Source: Adineta vaga (lineage: Eukaryota; Rotifera). From it: a DNA stretch of 64,000 nucleotides. Position 1 is the first letter of the stretch. Every line of letters begins with the position of its first letter. This document shows positions 49,216 through 62,847 of the stretch, piece after piece. The position numbers and the translations under genes were made by a program. The stretch is from NCBI GenBank assembly GCA_021613535.1, contig CP075492.1, positions 10,974,001-11,038,000 on the forward strand, read 5' to 3'. The notes under the pieces were generated by a model, which was given only the letters and a program-made list of their open reading frames with translations, was not told where the DNA came from and searched no databases.

Positions 49216-49664
49216 AATGACTAGAATAATTTCTCAGACAATTCGATTAAATTAATTTATTATAAATTTCTGACATAGATTATTGTAAGATTCAGATCAT
49301 TTTGTTATTGATATCAGTTAAGAAGTACAATTATTGTAAATTTCAAAATGTTGCATTCTGTTCTGTCTTTCTCTGCATAATAACAATGTAAAACAGAATA
49401 TATGTACGGATGTTCTGTCTATTTCCTATTAGAAACAGGGATCGAATAGAAAGAAAGAAAAAATAAACAGCAAGAATTATTCCTATTAGTAGAGAAGATA
49501 ACCAAGGCTTTATTTTCGATATAGATGTCGTATATACCATTTCTTCGTTATGTCTGTGAGAAAAAAGTTTTCAAAATGAGATTATGATCTCTTAATTTAT
49601 TCGTGCATGATGTATTTAAAGTTGTTTTTAAATAAAAGAAAGCGAATAAGAATGTAAATGTGAC
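49216..49664. other. Short intergenic gap with one small membrane-like frame
   Basis: A 65-codon minus-strand frame (49343-49540) starts with ATG and has a hydrophobic stretch LLIGIILAVYFFFLSIRSLF. It has no recognised relative. Chance frames of this kind are common in AT-rich DNA, so I do not call a gene. Confidence 0.3.
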
Positions 49665-50319
<655 letters not shown>

Positions 50320-52146
50320 ATTGTTGATATATATTATATTTGATCTAGAAACAAAACTTTTATTCTTACATATGCTTTCAAAACAATATTGCTAGAATAA
50401 AAGTAAGAAAATGTATCATACTCTGATTCATCAGAGTGAAATAAATAGATATTTTCTGTCGCAAAATTTTGCATACGTTTTTTTCTACGCTAAAAATAGT
50501 CTGGTATTACACAATCATATGCTAAGATTGTTTTTCATGCAATGTCTATCCTTTACCATAGATCAAGATAATCATAAGGATACGAACTGAGCGATCAAAG
50601 AATATTTTCATTCATAAATTATCCAACTTTTCATAGATATTAAACCAAGTCATTCAATAACAAATCTCTATAAAAGAAAACTGTATAAATACTTCACAAA
50701 ACTTTTTTTCTTCTAATGAGTATATTTATGTATTAAGTAGATGGGTTGTAAGAACAAATATGATTTACGAAAAAAAACACACTTCATTTTGTTTTTGCCT
50801 TGACTTCTTCACATGACTAATGAATGTTCTTTGGAGTCAAGCAGTAATATTATTAACGAAATTCGTTTCGTTTATTATTGTAAAGTCAATGTTGTTGTTT
50901 TTCTTTTCAAGTCATCGTTTTCATTCTTTCATAGTACTTGAAATTCGATTCTTTAACATAAGCGTTTCTCTCTCTCTCCCTTTTTTTTGTTTAGAGATGA
51001 GAGATACAATTTCTGAAGTGTTGACATATATCCATCAAAGTATATTATTGCAATCATAGCATACAAAATATGCCATTTGATCTGAGTCTTTGTTCAACAC
51101 ATTTTATCTGTCTCGAAAAATTCAATTGCATCATCAAGATACTATAGACATTTTGACACTACTAAATCAACGAATAAATAGTTCATTTGCTTTCAGTCTT
51201 GCCTATTGACACGCTCGTTAAAAGTTCAATAAAAAAAAACAGAAAAACTCTATTATCATTGACCAAAGTAAGTGCCTATAGACAAATTTTAAAGCAAAAA
51301 GAAAAAGACAGTGATACTATATACGATAATCGATTGAGACAAAAACAAGCTACCAGCTGTATTGAAACTCCTTTATTCATCTCTTTTGCTCTCTGTCTCT
51401 CTTCTCTCTTTCTTTTCAATCGATAAGTAGCACCGTTCATTTTCTATCGTTCTTCTATTCACAATGTTTGTCAATTGATTCATTTAATTTGAATAAGCAA
51501 TCGACGAAAAAGAAAAAGGAAATTGTATATATATGTCAACAATCATCATCATCATTTGTAGTCGACTAGTGTATTGAATAGAACATCGCGATAATCAAAT
51601 AGGTAAGAACTATCTTTATACAAATATGAGACATTACGAATTTGTAAGAGAAATAGATAATCAAGATATTAACATTGCCAAATTTGATCATTTTTCCACG
51701 TGTCACCGTTGTTAAGGAAAATACTACACATATTCTTATGCTTTCATTTCGTTTATGGTATGACTCGAGAGTAAGATTTGTTATCTTAATCGTTTAAATC
51801 ATTATATAGAGCGAAAAAAGTAAATACCATCAAATATACGATTTTGATATACTATTCTGTCATTACATTTGGAAGACTTTCAAGAGAAAAAGATCGTTTG
51901 TCTTTACATAAAAGAATTTGATCGTCATTGACTTTGATTTGTAGGCCATTGTTAAAATAACAAAATGTATGCTTTTTTAGTAAATATTTTCATATAGAAA
52001 AAAAAAGTAGAAAGAGTTGCGTTTTTTGCTAATCAAAGTATTTAACAAGTTTCTGCGTATTTCTATATAGAAAAGAAGAAAATATTGGTTCTAAATGATT
52101 GTTATTAAACAAAACGATTTAAGTTAATTATTATCTTTGATAAAGA
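50320..52146. other. Divergent intergenic region
   Basis: 1.8 kb between the ZZ-finger gene (minus) and the claudin-like gene (plus). No convincing coding sequence; short CAT repeats near 51541-51556. Promoters of both genes are expected here. Confidence 0.45.
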
Positions 52147-53839
52147 ATGTTTTACAACGGTCAATCATCACCGGGCAATAAATGGTCTTCAACAGTACAA
52201 TATTCAAATTATCAACCTGATCGGGTAACAAATGAAAAGATCTTTACTATTTTATTGTATTTGATTAGTATAAATAACATATTTATTCGAAAGGATATAA
52301 AAAAAAGGACAGTTTAATTCAAAGTTTTCTTTTGCGTTGAAAATTAACTACAAAAAATAAACGACTGAGCATCACTTTTTTTAAAATATGAAATTCCATT
52401 TTCCTATTTGGTTCTATTTTAAGCGATTGAAACTGCTTTGGTTACTTATTTTGGCCATTATTACACTTATCTTAAGTGTTGCAGCTTTAATTATTGTTTT
52501 TGCGGTTGAACATTCCTGGTTTTCGGATAGTTATAATAAAACAACAAATTTTTACGGTCTATGGCGTTTATGTATCAATACAACTCAAACGTGTGATAGT
52601 TGGTTTTCATCCAATGGACCACATAGTGTCTATATTGACGATCGTCATAATCGAGATAGAGGTAAGAAATAAAATGAAATATATAGAATTTATTTCGTGT
52701 GCTTTTCCTAGTTGGTATCAATGCATGGCAAGCATTAGAAATTGTCTTTTTATTTTTAATAACATCAACATTAATTATTACTTTGATTTCGATTATATTC
52801 TATCGATTACGAAGCAACATTCATTATTATTTAGCTATTTTAGCTGGGTTTGTTATATGGCCAGCAGGTAAGAACTAAAGTATAAATCATAATATTTTAT
52901 ATTTTTTTTCTTCTTCATAATAGTAATGGTTGGTATCGCCGCATTATTTGTATTTGGATTCTCTGTTTATAATGTCTCACCAGCACCACATGCACTTGAT
53001 TGGTGTTTTTATGTTAATCTTGTTGCAGTTATACTTTCAATCTTTGGTGCTATTCTTTTAACAGTCTATGATATTCTTATGAAAAAACCAATAAAGTATG
53101 TTGTTTTTCTTGTATTTCTATACTTAAATTTTATGAACAATGTTTTCAAAGAATGGATCTAAATACAAGTGTTCCAGATACATTTACGGATTATAATAGT
53201 TATCCACCGCAATCAAATTCACCAACATATGTCGTTGTTCGACGAAATAAAAAACATAAAAAAATAAAAGAATCTTATGATTACCCACAAGTTCTTCATC
53301 CACAGCAGTATCTTCCACCAGCAACAACAATTAATACGAATACGGATTATATAACAAATCCAAATCATCGTATGCTAACGACTCCCTATACAACAGCAAT
53401 AAATAATCAACCAGTACCTCCTCCTCCTATTCCACAACATCCATCATTGAATGCTTATCGAAGTGCTAATTTACTCGCGTCACCTTCAACAATCTCAGTT
53501 CCACGACAAACACAGTTTTATCAATCATCAATACCAACCTATCCTTTTCAACCAGCACATTGGCATCGAACAGGAGACACAGCAAATGATTATATTCAAC
53601 GAGGAATTTATCGACCAGCTCGATTAAATCCACCTGAACGTTCCTTCGAACAAAGAGAAGAACCAGCACGTGTATTACATTATTATACAGGTTATGATCA
53701 TTTTTCAGCTGTTGATTCAACTGATCCTATGTATGCGCGAAATTATCCCTTACCATCAGCAAGACCAATTTCACCGATACGTTATCCTGTTAATCCTCCA
53801 TATTATCATCAAAATAATTACATCAAAAGTGCATTGTAA
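52147..53839 (+). CDS. Claudin/PMP22-superfamily tetraspan protein with long cytoplasmic tail
   Basis: About 443 residues from exons 52147-52224, 52424-52661, 52712-52867, 52924-53095 and 53152-53839. Four membrane spans: LLWLLILAIITLILSVAALI, IVFLFLITSTLIITLISIIF, YYLAILAGFVIWPAVMVGIA, VNLVAVILSIFGAILLTVYD. The first extracellular loop has the superfamily signature: W(FSD)...GLWRLCINTTQTCDSW (W-GLW-C-C). The tail of about 230 residues is rich in Pro, Tyr, Asn and Gln (PVPPPPIPQHP) and ends IKSAL. Known family roles: septate/tight-junction barrier, channel accessory or growth-arrest proteins. Subfamily not resolved. The alternative start at 52388 (MKFHFPIW) would drop the first exon. Converges with the TRPA-like gene, 184 bp between stops. 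Confidence 0.78.
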
Positions 53840-54023
53840 ATCAATTAGTTGGAAAACAAACATGTGTGCATTTGTTGTTTGTAACAATGGCAATATACAC
53901 TGCTTATGTTCTCAAGTGTGAATAGTTTTTTTCTTTCGTCTCTAGTATAAATACAAATTTCTTATTACAATAAATATTTGAAAATACATGTATGAGATAC
54001 GTATAGAAGTCCAACAGTTATCA

Positions 54024-56991
54024 TTAACTTTCAAGTAATTTTCTTTTTATTTCATCAAAATCAGATTGAAGAGATGTCGTTAGTTTTCGTAATTCATGGT
54101 GCACACGTGCATTTGAACGTTCGAAAACATCGCGTAATTCATCGACTTTATGCATTAAACGACTATACTCATTTTCTTGTAATAAAGGTTCGCCAGCACG
54201 ATCAATATGATGTCGATAATATCCCACTTGACATGTAACACGTTCTTTTGTCGTATGACATTTACCACTACGATTTGATGCTGTTCGTGTATTACTTTCG
54301 ATTGTACGTGGTATATCAATTTGTATGTCACGTAATTCTAATTTCCATATATGATATTTTTTAAGACTATGCCTTTGAAAATGTGGTAAATATGAACGTT
54401 TCGATAATTGAAGTACTAATTGTGAACATGCTTCACAGAAAACACCGAATTTCGATTGTAGACCAAGACATGTTTCAATACGAGCACGTAAATGTTCACG
54501 TTTAGCATTCAAACGAAAACTTTTTACATCCGATACAGCTAAACCAACCTTTATAAAACAGACATCAAGAATATATCGATTGAAATCTTTTGAATAAACT
54601 CACCATAATATTCATAATCACAATATTCATTGTAAATACAAATATTGAGAAAAGTACCATTGCTGCTTGACTACCTTGTAGAACTTTTCCATTTGGAAAA
54701 AATAAATCATCAAAATCATATTCTCCTGTAAGCATGGCTAATGTCTTCGGTATTGAGTATGAAAGATATGTAAATTGTGGTCTTTTATGTATAAATAACA
54801 TATGAAATGCAATGATATATCCAATCCATATAAATACATAGATAAGACAAAATTTCAAGAAAGTCAAAAAAACATTCACAAATAAAAGACCATATTTTCC
54901 AATTTTCATAGAATTCATTAAAACAAATAATAACAATGTCCAAACACTTGTAATACCCAATGCACCACTTTCCCATTGCCATTTACAACGAAGGCCTGTA
55001 CTTTGTGAACAAGAATTTAGATCAATTGAAAATAAAACTCCACATATGTATGCAAATACTTCCAGAAAATTAATAAATATATCACGAAAATACTTTTCAC
55101 GTTGATTAATCAGTTGAAAAAGTTCTTTCAAAAGAGCAATACATGAACATAATAATAATAAATATCTTAAACAAACTAAAAGTCAATTTGAGATTATGAG
55201 AACAAAAAAATACAAAGTTATTCGAAATCTTACGAAGCAATAGATTTCCTGGCAAACGATCATGAATATCATTTGTTAAATTTTGACATAATTGTATACA
55301 AGTATAATTCGATGTATCATAGTAAGAACGAGGTGGTGTCGGTGATGCTAATGCAACACCAGTGTAAAGAAAGACGAATGCTATTTGTGCACATAAGATT
55401 AATAGATATAGAAAATTTCCAAATAATTGAAATTTTAAATCAACACAAATTTTCACAACATCGTGATCATAAACTGGAGCATGATTTGCTTCAACAATTA
55501 ATGATAATGGATGTTGTTTAAGCCAATTAGATGGTATAAATCGTTTTGAATGACCATATATGCAATGATTATAAGCTGGTCGAGCTCGTAAACAATCATC
55601 AATAACAGATAGATCAATACCATCTTCACCAACAAATTGTTCAAGTAATAAAGGTACTAATGGAATCATTTCTGACTATAAAATATTTTTTTAAAAGTAA
55701 GGACAAATCTTTCATTCTCTTACTTACCATCGTTAACATTCGTTGTATGGGAGTTTGATTGTATGTTGAACCGGAATAGGGAACATTATAATGCTTTAAA
55801 AAATATTTATATGCACTGCACAGTTCACGTTCTTCATTCGGTATTCGTACACTAATAAATATACGTACGAAATCAGGTTTTTTCAATGCTATCGAATATT
55901 CTAATACATTATAAATTCGACCATTTGCATTGATTTTAATTTGAATTATTGCCGCAAAACGTTTCATATTGGAAACAAAATAGGATGCTATATCTAATTG
56001 ATCTTTATCGATTGTTGTTTTTAATGAATCCGCATTAATGAAATCGCTAATCTCAACATTACGATGTAACCATTTACTACTTAGAATATATTTGACACAT
56101 TTTAAAGAGCCTTTTTCAATTGCAATAACAAATGGTGTTTTATTGTTAGCATTTTTCTCTATAAGACGTTGTAACGCCTAAGAAAAAGAATATAGATAGT
56201 TATGTAAAACAAGAATACTGTTGTTTGTTGTTACGTACTGTTATTCGTGCAGCACTTGAACTAAGTCTTTTCAATAATGAAATTGCTCGACTTAGAACAA
56301 CATCATTACATTGCTCAGTCGCATAATGAAATGAACTCGAGCCAATATTATCTTTACATGTTAATGATAAAGGATCTTGCTCCATTAATAATGTTGCTGT
56401 TGATGTTGCACCAGCTTCAATTGCACAAAGTAACGGTATTTGTCCACGATCATTCAATAATGTATTGATATGGGATGTTTCATTGATCAATACACGCATG
56501 ATTTCTTCATGACCAAGTTTTGCAGCTAGATGTAATAATGTTTGTCCTTGATTTTCACTTAAATCACTGCTTTCATCTCGTCTAGAAAGATTAGTATGTT
56601 CTGGAGTATTTGAACCAGTTAATCCAAATGGTAATTCAACAATTGGAGCTGAGACAATTGCTGCAACTGTTGATTGTGGTAATTCATCTTCTCTAATTCG
56701 AGGAAGTGGTTCTTGATATTTTGGACGTCGACGTTGAATTATTGTTGAACGATAGCTAAAATGTTGATCTTCATCATCATAATCGGAGAAATTATCGACA
56801 ATTAACTGTGGTGGATTGATACGCATTGATAATTTATTATCACTTGGAAATTTAGTTTGTTCATGTGATGGACTCGTTGGTTCTGATGAAAAATCGCTTG
56901 TTTCTCGAGCCGATTTAGCACTTAAAGATATTCCTAATGGTTTGTGTGCTTGTGATGACTTGGGCGGAATAATAAATACTTGAGTAGGCAT
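54024..56991 (-). CDS. TRPA-like cation channel
   Basis: About 913 residues from five exons (minus): 56991-56239, 56177-55728, 55675-55234, 55175-54604 and 54548-54024. A disordered N-terminus precedes ankyrin repeats from about residue 147 (GQTLLHLAAKLGHEEIMRVL, RGQIPLLCAIEAGATSTATL, NKTPFVIAIEKGSLKCVKYI). The pre-S1 stretch NWLKQHPLSLIVEANHAPVY is TRPA-typical. S1-S6 follow: NFLYLLILCAQIAFVFLYTG, LRYLLLLCSCIALLKELF, FLEVFAYICGVLFSI, ITSVWTLLLFVLM, FLKFCLIYVFIWIGYIIAF and MVLFSIFVFTMNIVIMNIMV. The pore reads SIPKTLAMLTGEYDFDDLFF, close to the TGExDFDDLF pore of painless/pyrexia-type channels. The tail is a coiled coil. Known role: calcium-permeable sensory channel for heat, chemicals or touch. 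It has far fewer ankyrin repeats than canonical TRPA1. Confidence 0.85.
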
Positions 56992-57879
56992 TTGAATCTA
57001 TTTCGAAAGGAATATATAATAATTTATATACGTATTATCATATAAAATAATCTTATTCGTAGATTGACTCGTACTATGTCGAAAGACATAACATCTGGAC
57101 AATCTTTCTTTTCCTTTTCGGAGAGATTTATCAAGATACGTACATGATATAATAGTATAGAGTTTAATTTCGTTGAATTAATAGAGATTACATGGTTTTT
57201 TTATAAGAAAGAATGAGATCGAAACTCCATGCAAGCACATGTGTTGAATTACCAATCTTGTTTTGTATGCATCTACTTTTTGATGTAGAAGAAAAGAAAA
57301 GCAAAAAAAGAAGAAATGAATAGTAATGGCGAGAGGGAGAGAGAGAGAGAAAAATCAGCATACACTTTCTTTTTTCAGTCTTAATCATACATTCCTTTCT
57401 CCCTGATAACCTTTTAAAGAGCACTAATGGTACAAAATTTCTTCTCAACTTTCGATGTCAATTTATTGAAATAGACTTTAATTAATTTATCATATATTTA
57501 TAGAATACTGTGATGAAATTTTGAATATAAAACTACTCTTAATTTTACCTTTGGTTTCTACGACGTGAGAATATGTAACAATGGCAATTATTCGTCAAAC
57601 ATTTACATTCATTTTCTTCCAAATGTCGAGCTTATTATACGGAATAAATAGCTCGCTTTTTTTTATCTCATAGAAAAAGAATAGTTTGTAAGTTGATGAA
57701 AGATCATAATATAACGTTATATATATACATTCAGTTATCAGTACGAAGGCATGTGCCTTAACATCTGTCATCATCTTTATCAATTTAGCGAATAATATCA
57801 AATCAAATATCATTAGTTCAAAAGTTCTTTTTTTTATTGATCATCATACTTATGTACATTATGAAGAAAACAAAAAGAA
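56992..57879. other. Gap between TRPA-like and ankyrin-protein genes
   Basis: About 890 bases, AT-rich, with a GA-rich run near 57331-57349. Same-strand genes on both sides. No exon bridging the two genes is apparent: the upstream gene ends with its own stop codon (57880-57882). Confidence 0.5.
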
Positions 57880-60800
57880 CTATACAATAGCAACGGTATC
57901 CGATCGGCGATGTATTCGATGTCGTCTTTGTCGTTCACTCATCGATTCTTGTTTCGATATTTCATTATCATTGGAAACACTTGTTGCTTGTTGTAGTTTT
58001 TTTGTTCGTTTTTCATTCATCATTGGCATTTGTTCATGTTCAATTTCCGATGACGTTTTATTTCGATCTCGACTTGATCGAAACATTGCTTGAAAATGCT
58101 GAAAAGCTGTTCGACGGGATAAATATAGTCGTCGTTGTGTAGTATCAATCGTTTGACGGCGACGAAGTTTAGTTGGATGAGTTAGTATAGGAGTTGTTGG
58201 ACAAAATACTTCAGATAAATCACCTTCATCATTCGATTCAGTATCATTAACATCAGGCTACCGAAGAAAAAGAAAGTATCATCGATTTTTTCTTCTTTTT
58301 CTAACGATATTAAAAAGTGTAATACATGCAGCAAATTTTCTAAATATTATGTGTTAATAATAGTTTAGTTTCATTAGACTTACAGTCTATTTGTGTACTA
58401 TGAATTCATACGTATACATTCACTCTATAATAGATATTCTTTTTTGTTCATAAGAAATCAATAGAAGAATATCGATCTATCTTCTCACTATACAATGTTC
58501 TGGTTTATTACAAAATCAACATGTCTTGTCAGAATGTATGATCATAAAGATATTCTAATAAAATGAACCATTTGTATCAGTGCAAAAGACAAGAATAGAA
58601 CGATTGACAGACGTCTATGTCATATGATGGAAATGTTAGATTATACTTACGAGGCTAACAGTATCAGCGGGTGCTGATAATTCATCAAGTCCAGATGCGA
58701 TTGTTGGTGAATTCATATGTTTACTATTTCGTTGCTGTTGTGTAGTTGAAGTCGCTTCCATTGAATTTTGTCGTTCACCTTTCGTACCCCAACGAAATCT
58801 ATTGACATTTTTAAAGATATTTCTTGATCGTTTTGGTAAACTTCCATTTGGTGTTCTTCCTGAATTTGTACTGATATTATTCATGATTATATTTGATATG
58901 AATTTGGTATTATTATTTCGTCCAAGACTTTCTTTACTTTGCATTTGATCAAGACTATTTAATCGACGTGATATTGGTCGACTTTTATTCGTATCACTTG
59001 ATGTTCGTGGTAATCGTCGTTTTGCTTTCAAAATAATATTTTTTCGTAAATTAATGCATCGAATATATTCTTCACCAGTTGTGTGAAGTATAGGTATACT
59101 ACCTATGGATGCAAAATTTGTATTTGCATCTCCATAACAAGCTAATTGTGCTAGATCTGTTTGTTCATTCGAATTATTTTGTTGTTGTAAAACAGGATCA
59201 ATAATAACATGAATAATTTCTCTCCAAGCAATATGTGGTTGCCAATCTGGATTTGTTGAATTTTGATAAGTTTTATACATTGTAGTTTTCATATTCGTCA
59301 TTAATTGATCGAAAACAACAGCAAGATTTCGAACGACACAATAAGTTAATATATTATGTCGAATATCACTCGGTTTTGTTCGACAAGAATCATAATAAAT
59401 CAAAGCATGATTTTTAATTAAAAAATCTAATTCAATTTTTGCATTTCGACGTACACAACAAGCAAATGCATGAACAAATATTCGTTGTATTGCTGCCGAA
59501 TTTTCTTCGATAAATGGATCACCATCCAATTGATAATAATGATTTAATATTGTACATAAAGTTAAGAAAGTGGTACAATTATTTTTTATTTGTAAAACAC
59601 CGTCTAAAACATAAAATGAAATCGAATCGAATTTTTCTCTTCTTTTCTTTTTAACTTACCAAAACAATGTTCCAAATGTTTTCTTGCTACTGTACCCCAA
59701 CAATTCAAATGTCGACGTTTAAAAAATGAGTCAAAGATGGTTTCCATCATGACAGTTGAATCAGTCATACATGATATATAAAATGGTGTTTGATAAACAT
59801 TTACTAATGCATCAGCAAATGGATCACCAAATGATTCGAAAAAATAATAATCAACTTGCATGTATAAAGATTGACCTGTATCGGAACTAAGACGATATTT
59901 CATAATAACTTCCCATGTTAGATCACTACGTTTACGAGATGAAAGTACTTCACCATCTGGATAGAGTATTGTTGGTCGACAGCCAAGAGCACTTTCTAAT
60001 TCGGAAAAATGTTCTTCGATATTTTCACGTAATAGATGAAAATCCCATCGTGGATATTGAAGAAAAATATCACGTAGAACAAGAACAGTTAGAAAACAAC
60101 GAACACTAATTGGTGCTTCTGTTGTATGGCCATCATCTGAACCACCTGATTCATCGTTTTTCGATGTATTTAATGTTGCTGATGAACCTGAGAAGGCACC
60201 CGTTAATGGTTTAACATCTTGATTAACAATAAAGCCATCAAATTGATAGAAAAGAAATGTGGATGGTCCTTCTGTTTCTGTATCACGATAGATTGATACA
60301 TGTTGAAATGATGCATAATCTTTTCGATGCATATAATTCAAAACATGATTGAGAATACATTCATGATTTAAACCATCATATTCTACAAGATGTGAATCAA
60401 GTAAAATTTTAACAATTTCTTCATAATCATTTCTTTCGCCACATGTAGCTAAACATGCAAGAATTAATGGTGAAGGTATGAGCATTTGTTTTGTATCGTA
60501 CATATGTAAAAGTTTATCAATAAATTCATCACGTTGAATTAATGGTAATGAACTTAATTCGAGTTCATCAGCATCTGGAATGTCATTATCATTTGTAGTA
60601 GTTATGTTATTACTATTCGTATTAAGATTATTCATTCCCAATGACGGTTGATCTTGTATATCAAGATTGGATCGAGATTTTGCTCGAATAAAATGTTCTT
60701 CAGATTGATTTGAATGCGCTTGAGATGGTCGTCGTTCTCTTGTTCGATGTGTATCACGTTCTACACCACATGTTTTTAGAATATATTCATTTGGATTCAT

Positions 60801-61920
60801 AGAAAATTGTTGTTGTTTAAAATTTGGTATTACTAATGACATTGTATCAAAATGAATTGATGATGCTGGTGAAGTTAATACATCACATATTGTTTGAACA
60901 ATATCTTTATCTCCAACGTAAGATGCATAATGTAATGGTAACCATCCACGTTCAGTTGTTAAGTTCATTGAAATATCTAACCAATTGATCTTTTCACCAA
61001 ATATAGTTTTAATTAAATCAATTTTGCGATGTGCAATACAAAAATGTATTAAATCATTAAATCGATTTTGAAATAATGTAGTTATAGCCATTTGAAATAG
61101 ACTATAGAGTTTAGGATTTTCATTTACAATTGGTTTATCTAATTGTTCCATATATAAATATGTATGTAAAGGTGTATAGAAATTAAATAGACCATGTACT
61201 GGTGAATGAAGATAATGTTCTTCTAAATGAACACCTTCTTCAATCATAATTGATACGGATGAATTTGTATCAATTAGATATTCAAGTGCAGTTAAAATAT
61301 GTTGTCGAGAATATTCTGTATCAATCGTTACATGTCGTGATGTTAAAAGTTTCTTTTTTATTCGATAATACCAACGCCATAAGGGATAGCGATCACGTGG
61401 ATAATTATGTGAATCATATAATAGAAGAAGAAGAAAATGAAGATTATTGAAATTTTCTGGTTTTCGTATCACACCAGTTTGTAATTCTTGTAGAAGATCA
61501 ATTAAAAATCCATATTCAAGTTCGTCATATGGTAGTTCTTGATTACCAATACTTGTCATTGGCATTGCGACACGATCTAAATAAGATAGAATGAAGATGA
61601 AAGAAAACAGATTCGATCAAATTTTTTTGTGAAAAGAAAAATGACAAGATACATAAGATATTATACAGACATTCTTGATTGATTGATATAAGAATCGATC
61701 AATATAAATTTTTGACCTCTAACGAAAAAATCGGTACCTATAACGTCTTTTTTTCTTCTTCAGTATTATTGATTAACTGTTAATGAATCGAAGTGTTGAG
61801 AATACGATGAATGATATTGAAGAAAATTTAGAGATCAATATGAATGAAAGACTTACTTGGTGTTAAATAATCTTTAGTTAGATCTTCTGCAGATACATGC
61901 AGCCGTACGTTAGTGGTCAT
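57880..61920 (-). CDS. Large ankyrin-containing protein of unknown function
   Basis: About 1103 residues from exons (minus) 61920-61857, 61576-59660, 59603-58651 and 58257-57880. Most of the protein is a helical solenoid-like region; one clear ankyrin unit is ERGWLPLHYASYVGDKDIVQ, with weaker ones around PSPLILACLATCGERNDYEE and NVYQTPFYISCMTDSTVMME. A low-complexity polar insert (about residues 295-365, many Asn, Thr, Ser) interrupts it. The C-terminal third is basic and Ser-rich (SKHMNSPTIAS, ERQRRHRIHRRSD). No membrane span, kinase or other catalytic motif is seen. I do not recognise the family. It sits just upstream of, and on the same strand as, the ankyrin-bearing TRPA-like channel. A shared origin or partnership is possible but unproven. 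Confidence 0.7.
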
Positions 61921-62847
61921 TTCTGTATAATACTGTTCTTTTTTGTCGTTCGGAATACTAGTGTAAAATATAAATGATATTGTGCTACTAAATCAATCTT
62001 ATTTTCTTGTTAGACCAACTCTCTTCTCTTTTTTCCTTTCTGTTCTATATTCTTTTTTTCTCTCCGGATGAGAATATTTCTCACTATATAAAGAAACGAC
62101 TGGCGTAAAAAAGCATCTGTTAAGAATTAATATCGAACTTTACTCGAACATGTTGTCTACTTCTTAGTTTACTAACAGACATTTTAATTAAAGAGAAAGA
62201 CAAATGATAATTATATGTACAGATAGAGATATATCTATCTGTTACTATTATGCAGTCAACCGTAGAGAATGTATGAACTATCAAAATACATGTATAGTTT
62301 AATCATCTAGACTCACCCTTGATTTTTCTTGTTTGTCTTCATGATCATATCTATCTTGTCAAGAACATTGATATGATCATATTTTTTTGGATAGATTTAG
62401 TAAAATACAATTGTGCCACGCAAAACATAGTGTCCTCGCCGTACATAACTATATTGACTTTTTTAGTAATTATGACACAAATATGTCAACACAAGTGATA
62501 TGAATAAAGATAATTTAATAACAGTGTATCCCAATTATAGATCACAAGGTTCGTACATCATTATGAAAACAAATTAATCATCGAAAATAGATAGAAAAAA
62601 ACTCGAATAAAATATTCTACTATTTCATATCTTATTGAATATGTAAATCAAAAAAAGTGCTTTTCTCTGACATGAAGTATTCTTATATAGCACTGGAAAA
62701 AAAATTCTATTAAGTATTTCATTCAATTCTATTGCTTTATACAAACACGAAAAAAAGAACAGATCAGACAAATACTGATTATGGAATGTTGTATAACAAA
62801 AAGAAAAAATAAGAAAAATAAGTTAACACATTCTTCATTTATCCATT
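61921..62847. other. Intergenic DNA
   Basis: AT-rich gap between two minus-strand genes. It should contain the promoter of the ankyrin protein and the 3' UTR of the FN3 gene (AATAAA-type signals near 62500 on the minus strand are not distinctive). No coding signal. Confidence 0.45.

Noticed and set aside
49343-49540. 65-codon membrane-like frame as a micropeptide gene
   Set aside because: It has an ATG and one hydrophobic segment but no relatives I recognise, no upstream signals, and such frames arise easily in AT-rich DNA.
57880-61920. Joining the ankyrin protein and the TRPA-like channel into one large gene
   Set aside because: The upstream gene has its own stop after a basic tail, the channel has its own ATG and disordered N-terminus, and I found no in-frame splice that skips both.
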